Shown: positions 25,969 to 35,331 of the stretch, one piece after another
How the letters are laid out: each line of letters begins with the position of its first letter
Position numbering within the stretch: position 1 is the stretch's first letter
Source: JABMRP01 sp964444795
GTDB taxonomy: Bacteria > Planctomycetota > Planctomycetia > Pirellulales > Thermoguttaceae
DNA: 56,433 nucleotides
Direction of reading: 5' to 3'
Assembly: GCA_964444795.1 (NCBI GenBank)
Contig: CAYUIQ010000020.1
Location: forward strand, 1-56,433
The notes under the pieces: model-generated
What the model saw: the letters and a program-made list of their open reading frames with translations, nothing else
Database searches by the model: none
What the model was told of the DNA's origin: nothing
Translations under genes and position numbers: made by a program

Positions 25969-27975
25969 TCAGCCCACCGATTCCACTACCCGACGGCAAT
26001 TGGGCAACGACGTAAGAAACGTGCGGCCGTACGGTTTGCTACGCACGCGGGGATCGAGGATGACGACGATTCCCTTGTCGGTCTTCGAGCGGATCAAACG
26101 GCCGAAGCCTTGTTTGAACTTGATCACCGCCTCGGGAAGCTGGTAGTCGCGAAACGGGTTGCCCCCGCGAGCGCGGATCCGTTCGAGCCGGGCTTGAATC
26201 AACGGCCGGTCGGGGACACCGAACGGTAGCTTGGTGATGATCACGTTCTGAAGTGCCTCGCCCTGCACGTCGACTCCCTGCCAGAAACTGTCGGTCCCGA
26301 ACAGCACCGAGCGAGCGTTCTCCTTGAACCGGCTGAGCATCAGGCTGCGCGGCATTCCGTCGGCCTGACTGAAGAGCGTCAGCTTCTCTTCGGCCAGCCA
26401 TCGGGCGAGCATCGAGGCCACGCGTTTCATCATCTGGTAGCTGGTAAACAGCACGAACGCCCGGCCGCCGGTTCGGCCCGTGTAGCGACGGATCATCTCC
26501 GACGCACGCTCCTCGTAGAGCCGCGGTTCGGCGCCCGGGTCGGGCATCCCGTCGAGCAGAATCAACTGCGTCTGACGAGCGTAATCGAAGGGGCTCCCCA
26601 GGCAGAGCGATTCCGATTGCGCCGGGCCAACCCGCGATTTGAAAAAGTCGAACGAACCGGCGCCGGTGGCCAGTGTGGCGCTGGTCATGACCACGGTGGG
26701 GACCTTGTCGAAGAGCTGTTTGCGCAACTCGGGCTCGACGTCGATGGGCGCGGCGGCCAGCGTGTGGCGGCGCCGTCCGCGACGGGTAGACTCCTCGACC
26801 CAGAAGACGGCTTCCTCGATCTTGTGCGATCGCCAGATTTCGATCTGCGAGGCCAGCGTTTCGAGCCGGTTGCCGGCAGCGATGAAGTCTTGCTGCTGCT
26901 CCGGCGGAAAGCTTCTCCCGCACTTGCGTAACTGCCCGGCCAGTTGGTCCAGGGAGTGGCTGAGCGGGTTTTCAAAAGTGTTCGGCTGGAGAACCCGGCC
27001 GTTGCGACTGTTCTGATACCACTGGCCGACGTCGTCGAACAGGTCGTCGGCCCGATAGCGGCATTCCATGACCTTTTGCTGCTCGTCGCCCATATTGTGA
27101 TGGACCAGCAGCCCGCGGTTGGTGCGGTCGTTGTAGAGCTTGTTGAGCACCCACTCGACCTGTCCGCTGGAGACGCTCAGCCCGAGATGATTGCCGGCGA
27201 CCGCCTCGACGTTGTGTGCTTCGTCGAAGATCACGACGTCGTAGTCGGGCAAAACCTGCGCGCCGTCGCGCCGCAGGGCCAGATCGCTGAAAAACATGGC
27301 GTGGTTGACGATCAGGATCTGGGCGTTGTGGATTCGCCGCCGCGCCCGATAGTAGAAGCAATCGCCATACGTCGGACACTTCCGGCCCATGCAGTTGCCG
27401 TGGTCGCTGGCCACTTCATCCCAAACTTGAGGCATGGGACGGTACTGCAAATCGGAGAGCGAGCCGTCGGACGTTTCCTTCGACCAGTCGGTGATCTGTC
27501 GAAGCTGGTCAAACTCGGTTTCGGCGGAGAGCAGGTTCCGAGCCCGCCCAGTGGCGTTGGTCAATCGCCGTTGGCTGAGGTAGTTTCGCCGCCCCTTGAC
27601 CAGCACGGCGGTGAACTCCAGCGGGATGACGCTGTTGAGAAACGGCAGATCCTTGCGGAGGAGCTGTTCCTGGAGGCTGATCGTGTGGGTGGCGATGACT
27701 ACCCGCGGCTTGGACGGGGGAGGTTTGCCAAACGGTTCCTCAATGTTCGGGGGGTCGGGCAGTTTCATCTGGCCGGTGACGGCGAGGATGGCGGGCACGA
27801 GGTAGGAGAAGCTCTTTCCCACGCCGGTCCCGGCCTCGACGATCAAGTGGCGTCCCGCTTGGATCGCTTCCCCGACGGCCAGGGCCATGTCCATCTGCTG
27901 GGGGCGCGGCTCGTAGTTCTGCAGCCGTGCGGCCACCCGGCCGGAGCAACCGAGGATGTCGTCGATCGAAGGCAT
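25969..27975 (-). CDS. DinG/YoaA-type ATP-dependent helicase
   Basis: A 668-residue superfamily 2 helicase of the DinG/XPD type, expected to unwind DNA forks, D-loops or R-loops 5' to 3'. Motif I is AGTGVGKSFS (Lys54), motif II is IFDEAH (249-254), motif III is VVMTSATL, and the C-terminal motifs include FWQGVDVQG and QGFGRLIRSKTDKG. The Fe-S cysteines are partly altered: Cys195, Cys200 and Cys206 (NCMGRKCPTYGDC) fit the last three ligands, but the first, usually in NYLC, is Ser134 (NYLSQRR). The cluster may be incomplete. It stands alone; the neighbours on both sides are more than 180 bp away. Confidence 0.9.
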   Translation of the reverse strand: MPSIDDILGCSGRVAARLQNYEPRPQQMDMALAVGEAIQAGRHLIVEAGTGVGKSFSYLVPAILAVTGQMKLPDPPNIEEPFGKPPPSKPRVVIATHTISLQEQLLRKDLPFLNSVIPLEFTAVLVKGRRNYLSQRRLTNATGRARNLLSAETEFDQLRQITDWSKETSDGSLSDLQYRPMPQVWDEVASDHGNCMGRKCPTYGDCFYYRARRRIHNAQILIVNHAMFFSDLALRRDGAQVLPDYDVVIFDEAHNVEAVAGNHLGLSVSSGQVEWVLNKLYNDRTNRGLLVHHNMGDEQQKVMECRYRADDLFDDVGQWYQNSRNGRVLQPNTFENPLSHSLDQLAGQLRKCGRSFPPEQQQDFIAAGNRLETLASQIEIWRSHKIEEAVFWVEESTRRGRRRHTLAAAPIDVEPELRKQLFDKVPTVVMTSATLATGAGSFDFFKSRVGPAQSESLCLGSPFDYARQTQLILLDGMPDPGAEPRLYEERASEMIRRYTGRTGGRAFVLFTSYQMMKRVASMLARWLAEEKLTLFSQADGMPRSLMLSRFKENARSVLFGTDSFWQGVDVQGEALQNVIITKLPFGVPDRPLIQARLERIRARGGNPFRDYQLPEAVIKFKQGFGRLIRSKTDKGIVVILDPRVRSKPYGRTFLTSLPNCRRVVESVG

Positions 27976-28228
27976 CGGCAGGAGGAGGTTCGCAGGATAG
28001 TTTCCAGGTCACGCCGGCGGACAATACGGCCGAGCCGACGGGGTCGAACCTATCAGCCTACCAGTTTTCCGGCCAGTGACCAAGCCCACGCCGCGGATGT
28101 TTCTCGCCGAGGAGCCGGCGGTCTCCGCTTGCCCGGACAGGGAGTAAAAACATTACATCTCCCGGCTGGCGGGTCCTCGGGTAATCCTGATCGCCGGCAG
28201 GCCGTCGTGTGGGTCTTGCGATCTCGCC

Positions 28229-28750
28229 CTACGGGCCGGCGGAGGCGGTTGGAGTGATCGGCACGGACAAGCTCTTCGTTGCGCCGGTCGTTTCCGCCGG
28301 AAAGCGCGCGGGGACGTGCTGGGCGGCCAGTGTTCCGGCCAGGGCTTCGCGCCAGCGGCGCAGCCGCTTTTGCGCGTCGTCGACGAGTTCGATCAATTGC
28401 GGTTGGTCCAGCGGCTTCAACAGGTAGTCGGTGGCTCCCATCTCGAAGGCGCCCATCAGGGCGTCCAGCGTGGAATGGCCCGTGATGAAGAAGACTTGCG
28501 TGAAGGCATTTCGCCGTTTGGCGCATTGGAGCAACTCCAACCCGCTGATGCCGGGCATTTCGAGATCGGTGATGAGGATCTCCACGACTTCCCTCTCGAT
28601 CCAGGCCATCGCATCTTCGGGGTTCGTGAGGCAATTCACCTCGATTGCCTCGTGGAAGCTCCTTTGAAGCACGGCCGTCAAGAGGCGTACCATGCTCGGG
28701 TCGTCGTCCACGAGGAGCAGCTTCGTGACCGCATTGGGCGCGAGTGTCAT
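28229..28750 (-). CDS. Response regulator, single receiver domain with C-terminal tail
   Basis: A 173-residue protein with one CheY-like receiver domain (about 8-125). The phosphate acceptor is Asp62 (ITDLEMPG), the acidic pocket is LLVDDDPSM (14-16), and the Lys is in LLKPLDQ. After the receiver there is an amphipathic helix (DDAQKRLRRWREALAG) and a low-complexity tail without an output domain. The start at 28750 has an AGGAG 5' of it and overlaps the PilZ gene stop by 4 bases (ATGA). Last gene in the signalling run. It probably relays phosphate from the hybrid kinase. Confidence 0.9.
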   Translation of the reverse strand: MTLAPNAVTKLLLVDDDPSMVRLLTAVLQRSFHEAIEVNCLTNPEDAMAWIEREVVEILITDLEMPGISGLELLQCAKRRNAFTQVFFITGHSTLDALMGAFEMGATDYLLKPLDQPQLIELVDDAQKRLRRWREALAGTLAAQHVPARFPAETTGATKSLSVPITPTASAGP

Positions 28751-29379
28751 CGTATCTCCTTCATACCCGGCAATTGGGTTATTATGTTTGCGCCGTCGGC
28801 GCCGGCTTCCCCCAAGACGACGAAGTACGTTCCCGCAATCTCGTAGAAGCAACGCACGGGACGACAGCGGATGACGCGTATCACCACTTGAATCGTTTCG
28901 CCGGAAGGGCACGCGAGTTCGACGGCGAGAAACCGGGAACTTGCCGCCCGCGTTGAAATCAGGGCGAGCCCCGTGGTCGAGATGTCCCGGGTCACGGCCA
29001 TCCGTACGTCTCCCGTCGGGCAGAACGCTTCATCCAACTCAACGACGGGTGCTGGAAAGACGATGTTATGGCGCCGGGTGGACCGTTTTTCGTTTCCGGA
29101 GAACTCTTTTCCCAGCATCTTCACGATAAATGCCGCGATGGACTGCGGCGGATTTCCCAGGTTCTTCTTGTCGAACTTGATTCGAGCCGGGCGAACTCGC
29201 TGGAGGTGCTCCAGCGAATTCGGCGCATCGAGGACAGCGTTGTAAAGGGCTCCGCATTGCGTACAGATCCAACTCGTGGATACTTGTCCGTGGCCGGGAA
29301 GGCGCAAGGGAAGCGTCTTGCCGCACTCGCTGCACTGGATCCTCGAACTGCACCTCCGTGGCTGCTGCATCGTAGTCAT
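28747..29379 (-). CDS. PilZ domain protein with N-terminal zinc ribbon
   Basis: A 210-residue cytoplasmic protein. The N-terminus has a four-cysteine ribbon (Cys16, 19, 39, 42). The PilZ domain follows with the c-di-GMP-binding residues Arg99-x3-Arg103 in EKRSTRRH and the second motif DISTTG (Asp132, Ser134, Gly137). It is expected to read c-di-GMP made or degraded by the neighbouring GGDEF and HD-GYP proteins. A helical stretch (about 60-95) joins the two parts. It overlaps the following receiver gene by 4 bases and lies 85 bp downstream of the GGDEF gene. Confidence 0.85.
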   Translation of the reverse strand: MTTMQQPRRCSSRIQCSECGKTLPLRLPGHGQVSTSWICTQCGALYNAVLDAPNSLEHLQRVRPARIKFDKKNLGNPPQSIAAFIVKMLGKEFSGNEKRSTRRHNIVFPAPVVELDEAFCPTGDVRMAVTRDISTTGLALISTRAASSRFLAVELACPSGETIQVVIRVIRCRPVRCFYEIAGTYFVVLGEAGADGANIITQLPGMKEIR

Positions 29380-29464
29380 CAGGACGCCCCTTCCTGTTTC
29401 CCATATCCTGTTGGGTACGTGGGTCTCATGCGTTTGCCGAGAGCAGCCCTCGCAACCTGTCGTT

Positions 29465-30448
29465 TCATTGTTCCATCGAATTTGTTTGTTCGGGCAACCC
29501 GCAACGGACGACCCGGTTCCTCCCGCCGCGTTTGGCGACCAACAGGGCCTGATCCGCGGCGTCGATCAATTGGGTCGGATTCTCCATGCTGTCGGTCTTC
29601 TCCGATACTCCGAAACTTGCCGTGAGATGGATGTTTGTGGTGGCGACCGGTATCGAATCGCGGGCGATACTCAAGCGGCAGCGTTCGGCCCAATCCGACG
29701 CGTCCCGCTGGTCGCAGTCGGACAACAAGACACAGAACTCCTCGCCGCCGTACCGGCCCACCAGGTCGTTCTCGCGCCGGCACTGCCGCAAAATCTCGGC
29801 GATCCGTGCCAAGGCCTGATCTCCCGTGAGATGGCCGTACCGGTCGTTTACCGCCTTGAACCGATCGATGTCGATCATAACACAGGCCATTGGTTGGCCC
29901 TTGCGGAGAGAGCGGTTCCAATGCTCTTCAAGGGCCTCAAAGAGCGTTCGTCGATTGAGAAGCCCCGTCAACTGATCGCGCCGTGCAAGGAAGCGAAGTT
30001 GACGCTCGAGTTCGAGAATGCGAACACCTGCTTGAATCCGAGCCAGCAACTCGCCCGGGCGAACCGGCTTGGAGAAGAAGTCGTCGGCGCCGGCGGAGAT
30101 CGCCTGCACCATGTGCTTGGTTTCCGTGCGCCCGGTGACCAAAATCGTGTAGACGTACTTGGGAAACGGTTGCTGGCGAACCCATTCGGCCAGTTCGATG
30201 CCGTTGACGTTGGGCATCTCCCAGTCGGTCACCAGAAAATCGGGGGTCCTTTCCCGGATCATCTCCATTGCCTGCCGGCCGTCGTCGGCGATCCGCACGG
30301 CATAACCGCTGGTTTTCAGTACGGTCGCTATGAGTTTCAACGTGGCTGGATCGTCGTCGGCGACCAGCACTTCGCGCAGCAACGAGTCCGCGTGGGAATC
30401 GTCTTGCTCTTCAACGAAGGATGCGATGCCTTGGATAACGCCATTCAT
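29465..30448 (-). CDS. Receiver-GGDEF diguanylate cyclase
   Basis: A 327-residue regulator in the manner of PleD/WspR. The receiver domain (about 26-140) has acidic residues DDD (31-33), acceptor Asp75 (LVTDWEMP) and Lys in FSKPVRP. The GGDEF domain (about 157-318) has RDQLTGLLNRR, IDIDRFKAVNDRYGH and the catalytic GGEEF (234-238). An inhibitory I-site RxxD is present exactly 5 residues upstream (Arg225, Asp228 in REND), predicting product inhibition. It makes c-di-GMP from GTP upon phosphorylation. It is 52 bp downstream of the HD-GYP regulator. Confidence 0.95.
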   Translation of the reverse strand: MNGVIQGIASFVEEQDDSHADSLLREVLVADDDPATLKLIATVLKTSGYAVRIADDGRQAMEMIRERTPDFLVTDWEMPNVNGIELAEWVRQQPFPKYVYTILVTGRTETKHMVQAISAGADDFFSKPVRPGELLARIQAGVRILELERQLRFLARRDQLTGLLNRRTLFEALEEHWNRSLRKGQPMACVMIDIDRFKAVNDRYGHLTGDQALARIAEILRQCRRENDLVGRYGGEEFCVLLSDCDQRDASDWAERCRLSIARDSIPVATTNIHLTASFGVSEKTDSMENPTQLIDAADQALLVAKRGGRNRVVRCGLPEQTNSMEQ

Positions 30449-30500
30449 AGTTGCTGCTCGCCGCTGGGATCGGTTTGTGGAGGGGTTCCCGCGGTTTCTG

Positions 30501-31913
30501 TCAATGGATCGAAGCGACCGGTATCTGCGGATAGTCCGCGTCGGCCGAGGAGTCGTCCGGGAGATCCGCGTATTGGGAATACACCGTCACGATCTCATCA
30601 AGTTCCGCGAAGAACGCTTCGACCACGGCCGGATCGAAGTGGTTTCCGCTACCGTCCTTCATAATGGCCAGGGACTTTTCGAGCGAGAACGCCGGCTTGT
30701 AGGGACGCGGGCTGGTCACCGCATCGAACACATCGGCCACGGCGGTGATTCGGCCCTCCAGAGGAATGTCCTCGCCCCGCAAGCCGCGCGGGTATCCGGT
30801 TCCGTCCCATTTCTCGTGATGCGTGTAGGCGATCGACGCCGCCATCCGGAGGATCGGCGAGTTTCCGACAGGGGCGACCAGTTGCTCCGCGGGCGAGCGA
30901 GATGCGGACGCCGCCGGGTGGCCTCCATCGCCTTGCATCAAGAAAGCGTCCCTGCCGAGTTTGCAGTGGTGCTTCATTACCTCGAACTCCGCCGCGTCCA
31001 GCTTGCCGCGTTTGCAGAGGATGGAATCGGGGACACCCACTTTCCCGATGTCGTGCAGCGCCCCGGCCTGGCGGATTCTCTCGGCAAACTCGCTCCCCAA
31101 GCCCATGCGCGAGGCGATGATCTCCGCGTAACGCCCCACGCGGAGAACGTGATTGCCCGTTTCGTTATCGCGAAATTCACCCACTTTTGCCAGACATTGG
31201 ACAACCTCGTGATGGGCCGCCGCCAATTCCGCCGAACGAACCGCCACTTCGATTTCGAGTTCCCAAGCGTAGCTCTTAACGCGGTCACGGTGTGCCTTGG
31301 CTATCAACACGTTGCACAGACGAGCCTCAAGTTCCGCGGCATCGACGGGTTTCCCCAGAAACTCGGTCGCCCCAAGCCGCAAGGCTTCCATCTTCGTGGC
31401 CGTGTCCGTCGCCGCGGTCAAAATGATCACGGGTAGATCGATAAACTCGTCGGTCTGCCGCAGTTCGGCGAGAATCTCCAGGCCACTTACCTGCGGCATC
31501 ATGATGTCCAGCAGGACCACGTCCGGAAATTCCGTGCGAATGAGATCCATCGCCCGGGTCGAATCCTCGGTCGTGAAGAATTGCTGGTATCCGGCGAGTT
31601 TCAAGTGCTTCTGCACGACCTTGATGTTGATCGGCTCATCGTCGACGATGGCGATTCGGGGGTTCGATAGCACTTCGTCCACGGACGAACCGTTCAACAC
31701 CGGCTCGATGCAAAGCCGCGGGCTGCCGAACAGAGTTCGTATCGTGTCCGCCTGACGGGCCGCTGAGTCGAGGTTGCCCGGCACCGCGGAAGTTGAGTCC
31801 GAGTCGTTCATGAATTCAATTCTCATTCGCGTGGGAGAAAGGGTAGTAGTCGGATAATCGTCGTGCGTCGTGTTTGCGCCGGACTTTTTTCCGGGCACGG
31901 CGAGATCGTTCAA
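30501..31913 (-). CDS. Receiver-HD-GYP phosphodiesterase
   Basis: Up to 470 residues. The receiver domain (about 86-205) has acceptor Asp136 (LLDIMMP). The HD-GYP domain contains ALHDIGKVGVPD (HD at 287-288), HHEKWDGTGYPRGL (GYP at 373-375) and the usual end GRITAVADVFDAVTS. HD-GYP enzymes hydrolyse c-di-GMP. There is an inserted glycine/serine-rich loop (about 328-345) in the HD domain. The start ATG at 31911-31913 overlaps the kinase stop by 4 bases; an alternative in-frame ATG at 31811 would remove a 34-residue poorly conserved N-terminus. Confidence 0.92.
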   Translation of the reverse strand: MNDLAVPGKKSGANTTHDDYPTTTLSPTRMRIEFMNDSDSTSAVPGNLDSAARQADTIRTLFGSPRLCIEPVLNGSSVDEVLSNPRIAIVDDEPINIKVVQKHLKLAGYQQFFTTEDSTRAMDLIRTEFPDVVLLDIMMPQVSGLEILAELRQTDEFIDLPVIILTAATDTATKMEALRLGATEFLGKPVDAAELEARLCNVLIAKAHRDRVKSYAWELEIEVAVRSAELAAAHHEVVQCLAKVGEFRDNETGNHVLRVGRYAEIIASRMGLGSEFAERIRQAGALHDIGKVGVPDSILCKRGKLDAAEFEVMKHHCKLGRDAFLMQGDGGHPAASASRSPAEQLVAPVGNSPILRMAASIAYTHHEKWDGTGYPRGLRGEDIPLEGRITAVADVFDAVTSPRPYKPAFSLEKSLAIMKDGSGNHFDPAVVEAFFAELDEIVTVYSQYADLPDDSSADADYPQIPVASIH

Positions 31914-34015
31914 ACGGGTACGTTCGTGATGGTCATTCTCGCGGCCAGTTGGTGGAGTTCTTCAAGAGCGGCTTGAACCTCAAGGGGTTCGCCTCGTTTG
32001 GCCGCGTCTTCGAGCCGTTTTGCCGGTTCGGTGAGCGCGGGGAACCCTGCCGTTCCCCCCGATCCTTTAAGCCAGTGTGCCAGTTGGGCCAAGGTCTCCA
32101 TGTCTTCCTCCCCACTCGCCCGCTCCATGACCTCCAATTGCTTGCCGAACTTCTCGATAAACTCCTCGACGATTTCGAGAAAGTCCGGATCGTCGGTCGG
32201 CAGAGTCGATACGAGGCAGCGGGATTCACAGAGCGAGACCGGCTCGGCGACGATCGGAGACTCTTCGGGAGCGATCACCTCGGCAAGCATCCGCAGCAGG
32301 CGGTTTGCATCGACCGGTTTGGACAGGTATCCGGAACAGCCGGCCTGACGGCACTTCGCTTCGTCGCTCGACATGGCGTGAGCCGTCAAGGCGATGATCG
32401 GTATCCGCATGCCTAGTTCGCGCAGCTTCCGGGTTGCCGAGTAGCCGTCCAGCACCGGCATCTGCATGTCCATCAGGATCGCGTCGAAGGTGCTTTTCAT
32501 GGCCAACTCGACCCCCACGGCACCATTTTCCGCGGGCACCACCTCGGCGCCCGCCCGGCGAAGAATGAGACTGATCAGCTTGCGATTCGTGCTGCCATCT
32601 TCCACCAGCAGAATTCTTGCCGCTGGCAAGGCCGTTTCCTCCTGGTCTTCGGCGGAGCCGTGGGCGGCCAGCCCGTCGGACGGAGGCGCGGAGAGCATTT
32701 CGACGCCCTCCAGCGGGCCGGTGGCGACGGTCGCGGTGAAAACACTGCCCTTTCCCGGCTCGCTACGGACCGTAAGCTCTCCCCCCAGCGCCGTTGCGAT
32801 GCGCCGGCTGATCGCCAGCCCTAGTCCCGTGCCGCCGAATTCGCGCGTCACCGAACTGTCCGCCTGCACGAACGCGTCGAAGATGCTCTCCAGTTTCTTG
32901 GGAGCGATTCCGACTCCCGTATCGATCACGTCCAACGCGATCCGGGGCGGGCCCGGCGCCGTGATCAACCGGGTTACGATCCGCACGCTGCCCTGATCGG
33001 TAAACTTGATCGCATTGCCCGCCAGATTCATCAACAACTGCTTCACCCGCACGGGATCGGTGCGAATCACCGCGGGCAAAGGGTCGGGCCACTCGCATTG
33101 AAACCGCAGCCCCTTTTCCTTGGTCCGGACGCGTAGCAACGAGACGACGCCGGCGACGATCTCGTGCGGCGAGCATTCGATCTGTTCGACTTCCATGCGC
33201 CCGGCTTCAATTTTCGAGAGATCGAGGATATCGTTGATCAATTCCAGCAGATGTTTGCCGCTGTGGTGGATCGTGCTCAGATAGTCTTGCCGTTCCTTTT
33301 CGTCGCCGCCGTCGGCCCCCTTGAGCAGCAGTTCCGTGAACCCGAGGATGGCGTTGAGCGGGGTACGGATCTCGTGGCTCATGTTGGCCAGGAAATCACT
33401 TTTCGCCCGATTGGCGGCTTCGGTGGCGACGCATTCTTCCTTCATCGCCAACTTGTCGCGCTCCTCGCGGAGACGTTTCTCCTGCTCCTCGATGGCGTTG
33501 GCGGCGGCCTCCGTGTGAGCCGCCTTGAGCGTCAACTCCTCCATCTGCAAATGGCGGACTTGAGTCTCCAGTCGTTGCGTGCGCGATTGCTCTTCGATCA
33601 GCCGACAGGCCGAACCCCCGCAGGCGCGTAGTGCCGCCGTCATGCTCTTCAGTCGCGGCCCCGCGTCGCCGGTCAACCGCGCCAGCCCCCCCAATATCCC
33701 TCCGCCGTCCGATTCGCGCAAACGTACACCGAAGACCTGCTCCGGTCGAGATTCGGCAGCCGAGTCCAAGATGTGAACACCGCCTCCGGTCAAGCCGGCG
33801 GCGATCTTCCGGGTAAGTTCTCTCGCAATCGCCAGATTCTCTCGCCCTTGGGGACCGCTGGTGGCTTGGACTTTCCCGCGGCAATCCGCGATCACCAAGA
33901 GCGAGGGGCGACAGAAGTCGAGCAACTCGGCAACCGGCGCCAGGCTATCGGCCCCGCCGACGGTGGTGTCGTCGTCTTCGAAGAGGCTCTCGATTTGGGT
34001 GAGGAATTCGTCCAT
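31910..34015 (-). CDS. Hybrid histidine kinase with receiver and Hpt domains
   Basis: A 701-residue cytoplasmic kinase with no membrane segment. Order: sensor-like N-terminal part (1-140), coiled coil (about 140-200), dimerisation/phosphoacceptor region with His214 (SHEIRTPLNA), ATPase domain with the N box (NLAGNAIKFTD), the G1 box (IDTGVGI) and G2 (GGTGLGLAIS), receiver with Asp516 (LMDMQMP), and C-terminal Hpt with His647 (LAHWLKGSGG). This gives a complete His-Asp-His relay in one chain, to pass phosphate to the separate receiver proteins downstream. It begins 10 bp after the HDOD gene and its stop overlaps the HD-GYP start. Confidence 0.95.
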   Translation of the reverse strand: MDEFLTQIESLFEDDDTTVGGADSLAPVAELLDFCRPSLLVIADCRGKVQATSGPQGRENLAIARELTRKIAAGLTGGGVHILDSAAESRPEQVFGVRLRESDGGGILGGLARLTGDAGPRLKSMTAALRACGGSACRLIEEQSRTQRLETQVRHLQMEELTLKAAHTEAAANAIEEQEKRLREERDKLAMKEECVATEAANRAKSDFLANMSHEIRTPLNAILGFTELLLKGADGGDEKERQDYLSTIHHSGKHLLELINDILDLSKIEAGRMEVEQIECSPHEIVAGVVSLLRVRTKEKGLRFQCEWPDPLPAVIRTDPVRVKQLLMNLAGNAIKFTDQGSVRIVTRLITAPGPPRIALDVIDTGVGIAPKKLESIFDAFVQADSSVTREFGGTGLGLAISRRIATALGGELTVRSEPGKGSVFTATVATGPLEGVEMLSAPPSDGLAAHGSAEDQEETALPAARILLVEDGSTNRKLISLILRRAGAEVVPAENGAVGVELAMKSTFDAILMDMQMPVLDGYSATRKLRELGMRIPIIALTAHAMSSDEAKCRQAGCSGYLSKPVDANRLLRMLAEVIAPEESPIVAEPVSLCESRCLVSTLPTDDPDFLEIVEEFIEKFGKQLEVMERASGEEDMETLAQLAHWLKGSGGTAGFPALTEPAKRLEDAAKRGEPLEVQAALEELHQLAARMTITNVPV

Positions 34016-34025
34016 CCGGCGTGAC

Positions 34026-34901
34026 CTATATCTGCAGCATATTCTCGTTGTTGGTTAGTTCGCGATCGAGATCCTGCGCCAAGACCAGAATATCCTCCTT
34101 GGAAAGCGACAGGCCGCGGATCGCCGATTGTGGGAAGGCGACAAGATGGATTCCCACGGAAGAGATCCCCTTGAGAGAGCAAATGAAGTTGGCCACCTCG
34201 ACGCAACGTATGACTTCGATCTGGTCGCCCCGATAGCCTGTCGTATTGTGGTGGTAGCGAATGGTGGCGAGAACTCCGGGAGGGAACTTCCAGTTCTCGG
34301 CTACCTTCGCGCCGAGCACCGCGTGGTCGAATCCCAAATGCGAACGCTCAATTTCGGAGAGGGCTTTGCCCTTCTCCAGGGATTGAATGACCTCGGCGAA
34401 GGGTTCATGCACGTGTTGGTCTTCGAAGACGACGCCGATGTCGTGCAACAGCCCGGCCAGGAAGACGTCCTCGAAGTCCGCGAAGTTGAGTCGCATGGCG
34501 ATCAGCCGCGCGCAAATCCCCACCGTCACCAGATGGCGCCACAGCCCGGCCCGATCGTAAGATCCGATGATACCCCCGGCGGCAAACAACTTGCTCGCGC
34601 TGGCCGTGACGGCCAGATTGCGGATCTGCTGCATGCCCAAATAGGCGATCGCCTGCTGAAGGTTGGTGATCTTTCCCCGCTTCGCGTATTGCGAGGAATT
34701 GACGCACCGCAAGACCCTCGAACTCAGCGACGCATCGCCTTCCATGACCTCTTTCAGTTCACGGGCTCCCGAGTCGGCATCGTTGGCCACCTCCATGACC
34801 TGCAGGGCGATCTGCGGCAGGGTGGAAATGTCATGCACGCGACGAACGACGTCTTCAAGTGTCGGGCGTACTGCGGGGTACGCGCCTGGTAACGAAGCCA
34901 T
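34026..34901 (-). CDS. HDOD domain signalling protein
   Basis: A 291-residue protein with an HDOD domain over about 15-215 (STLPQIALQVMEVANDADSG, then DASLSSRVLRCVNSSQYAKR and AGLLHDIGVVFEDQH). HDOD is a catalytically uncertain relative of HD domains, and such proteins act in signalling with c-di-GMP or kinases. The remaining part (FPPGVLATIRYHHNT) is the C-terminal end of the domain. The ATG at 34899-34901 is chosen for the perfect GGAGG eight bases upstream; the frame opens further upstream but without support. First gene of the six-gene signalling run; 10 bp before the kinase. Confidence 0.88.
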   Translation of the reverse strand: MASLPGAYPAVRPTLEDVVRRVHDISTLPQIALQVMEVANDADSGARELKEVMEGDASLSSRVLRCVNSSQYAKRGKITNLQQAIAYLGMQQIRNLAVTASASKLFAAGGIIGSYDRAGLWRHLVTVGICARLIAMRLNFADFEDVFLAGLLHDIGVVFEDQHVHEPFAEVIQSLEKGKALSEIERSHLGFDHAVLGAKVAENWKFPPGVLATIRYHHNTTGYRGDQIEVIRCVEVANFICSLKGISSVGIHLVAFPQSAIRGLSLSKEDILVLAQDLDRELTNNENMLQI

Positions 34902-35331
34902 TTTGCCCTCCTGTTTCAGTCGTTCCGCTCCAACGCATCGTTCGATGCGTGTACCGACTCCCACGCAACCTACCGGGCGGTCCCTTGCCTAATCGGCGAC
35001 GATTGCTGCCCAATGATCCAGTGACGGACGCTCCAAGGTCGTAGAAAGTGCTCCCATGCCGACTCTCTTTCCCTAGTGAGCGGCCATCCGGAAAACTCTA
35101 CGTTACGAATTGCAGGCTGGTGGTCCTTTTCTGCCCAAAGGGAGGGGCGAGTGTCCCCGGACCGGGCGGCCTGAGACGGTATGAGAAGATCGAAAGAGAC
35201 GCCCCGCGCAACAGTTTTTCCTTCGGCTTGAGACCGATATACTGATAAATTCGACGTTGCAGAGCACTGGGCGCGAGTTGATGTACGTATTACGGGGGGT
35301 AATAAACAAGAAACTGACTCCCGGACCGCCG
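34902..35331. other. Intergenic region
   Basis: About 430 bp between the signalling run and the HAD gene with no supported gene. It should contain the promoter of the HDOD gene near 34910-35000 and the 3' end of the HAD transcript. I see no repeat and no clear terminator hairpin in it. Confidence 0.6.

Noticed and set aside
28005..28070. A GGTTCGACCC stretch on the minus strand resembling a tRNA T-arm
   Set aside because: No acceptor stem, anticodon arm or D-arm could be matched around it.
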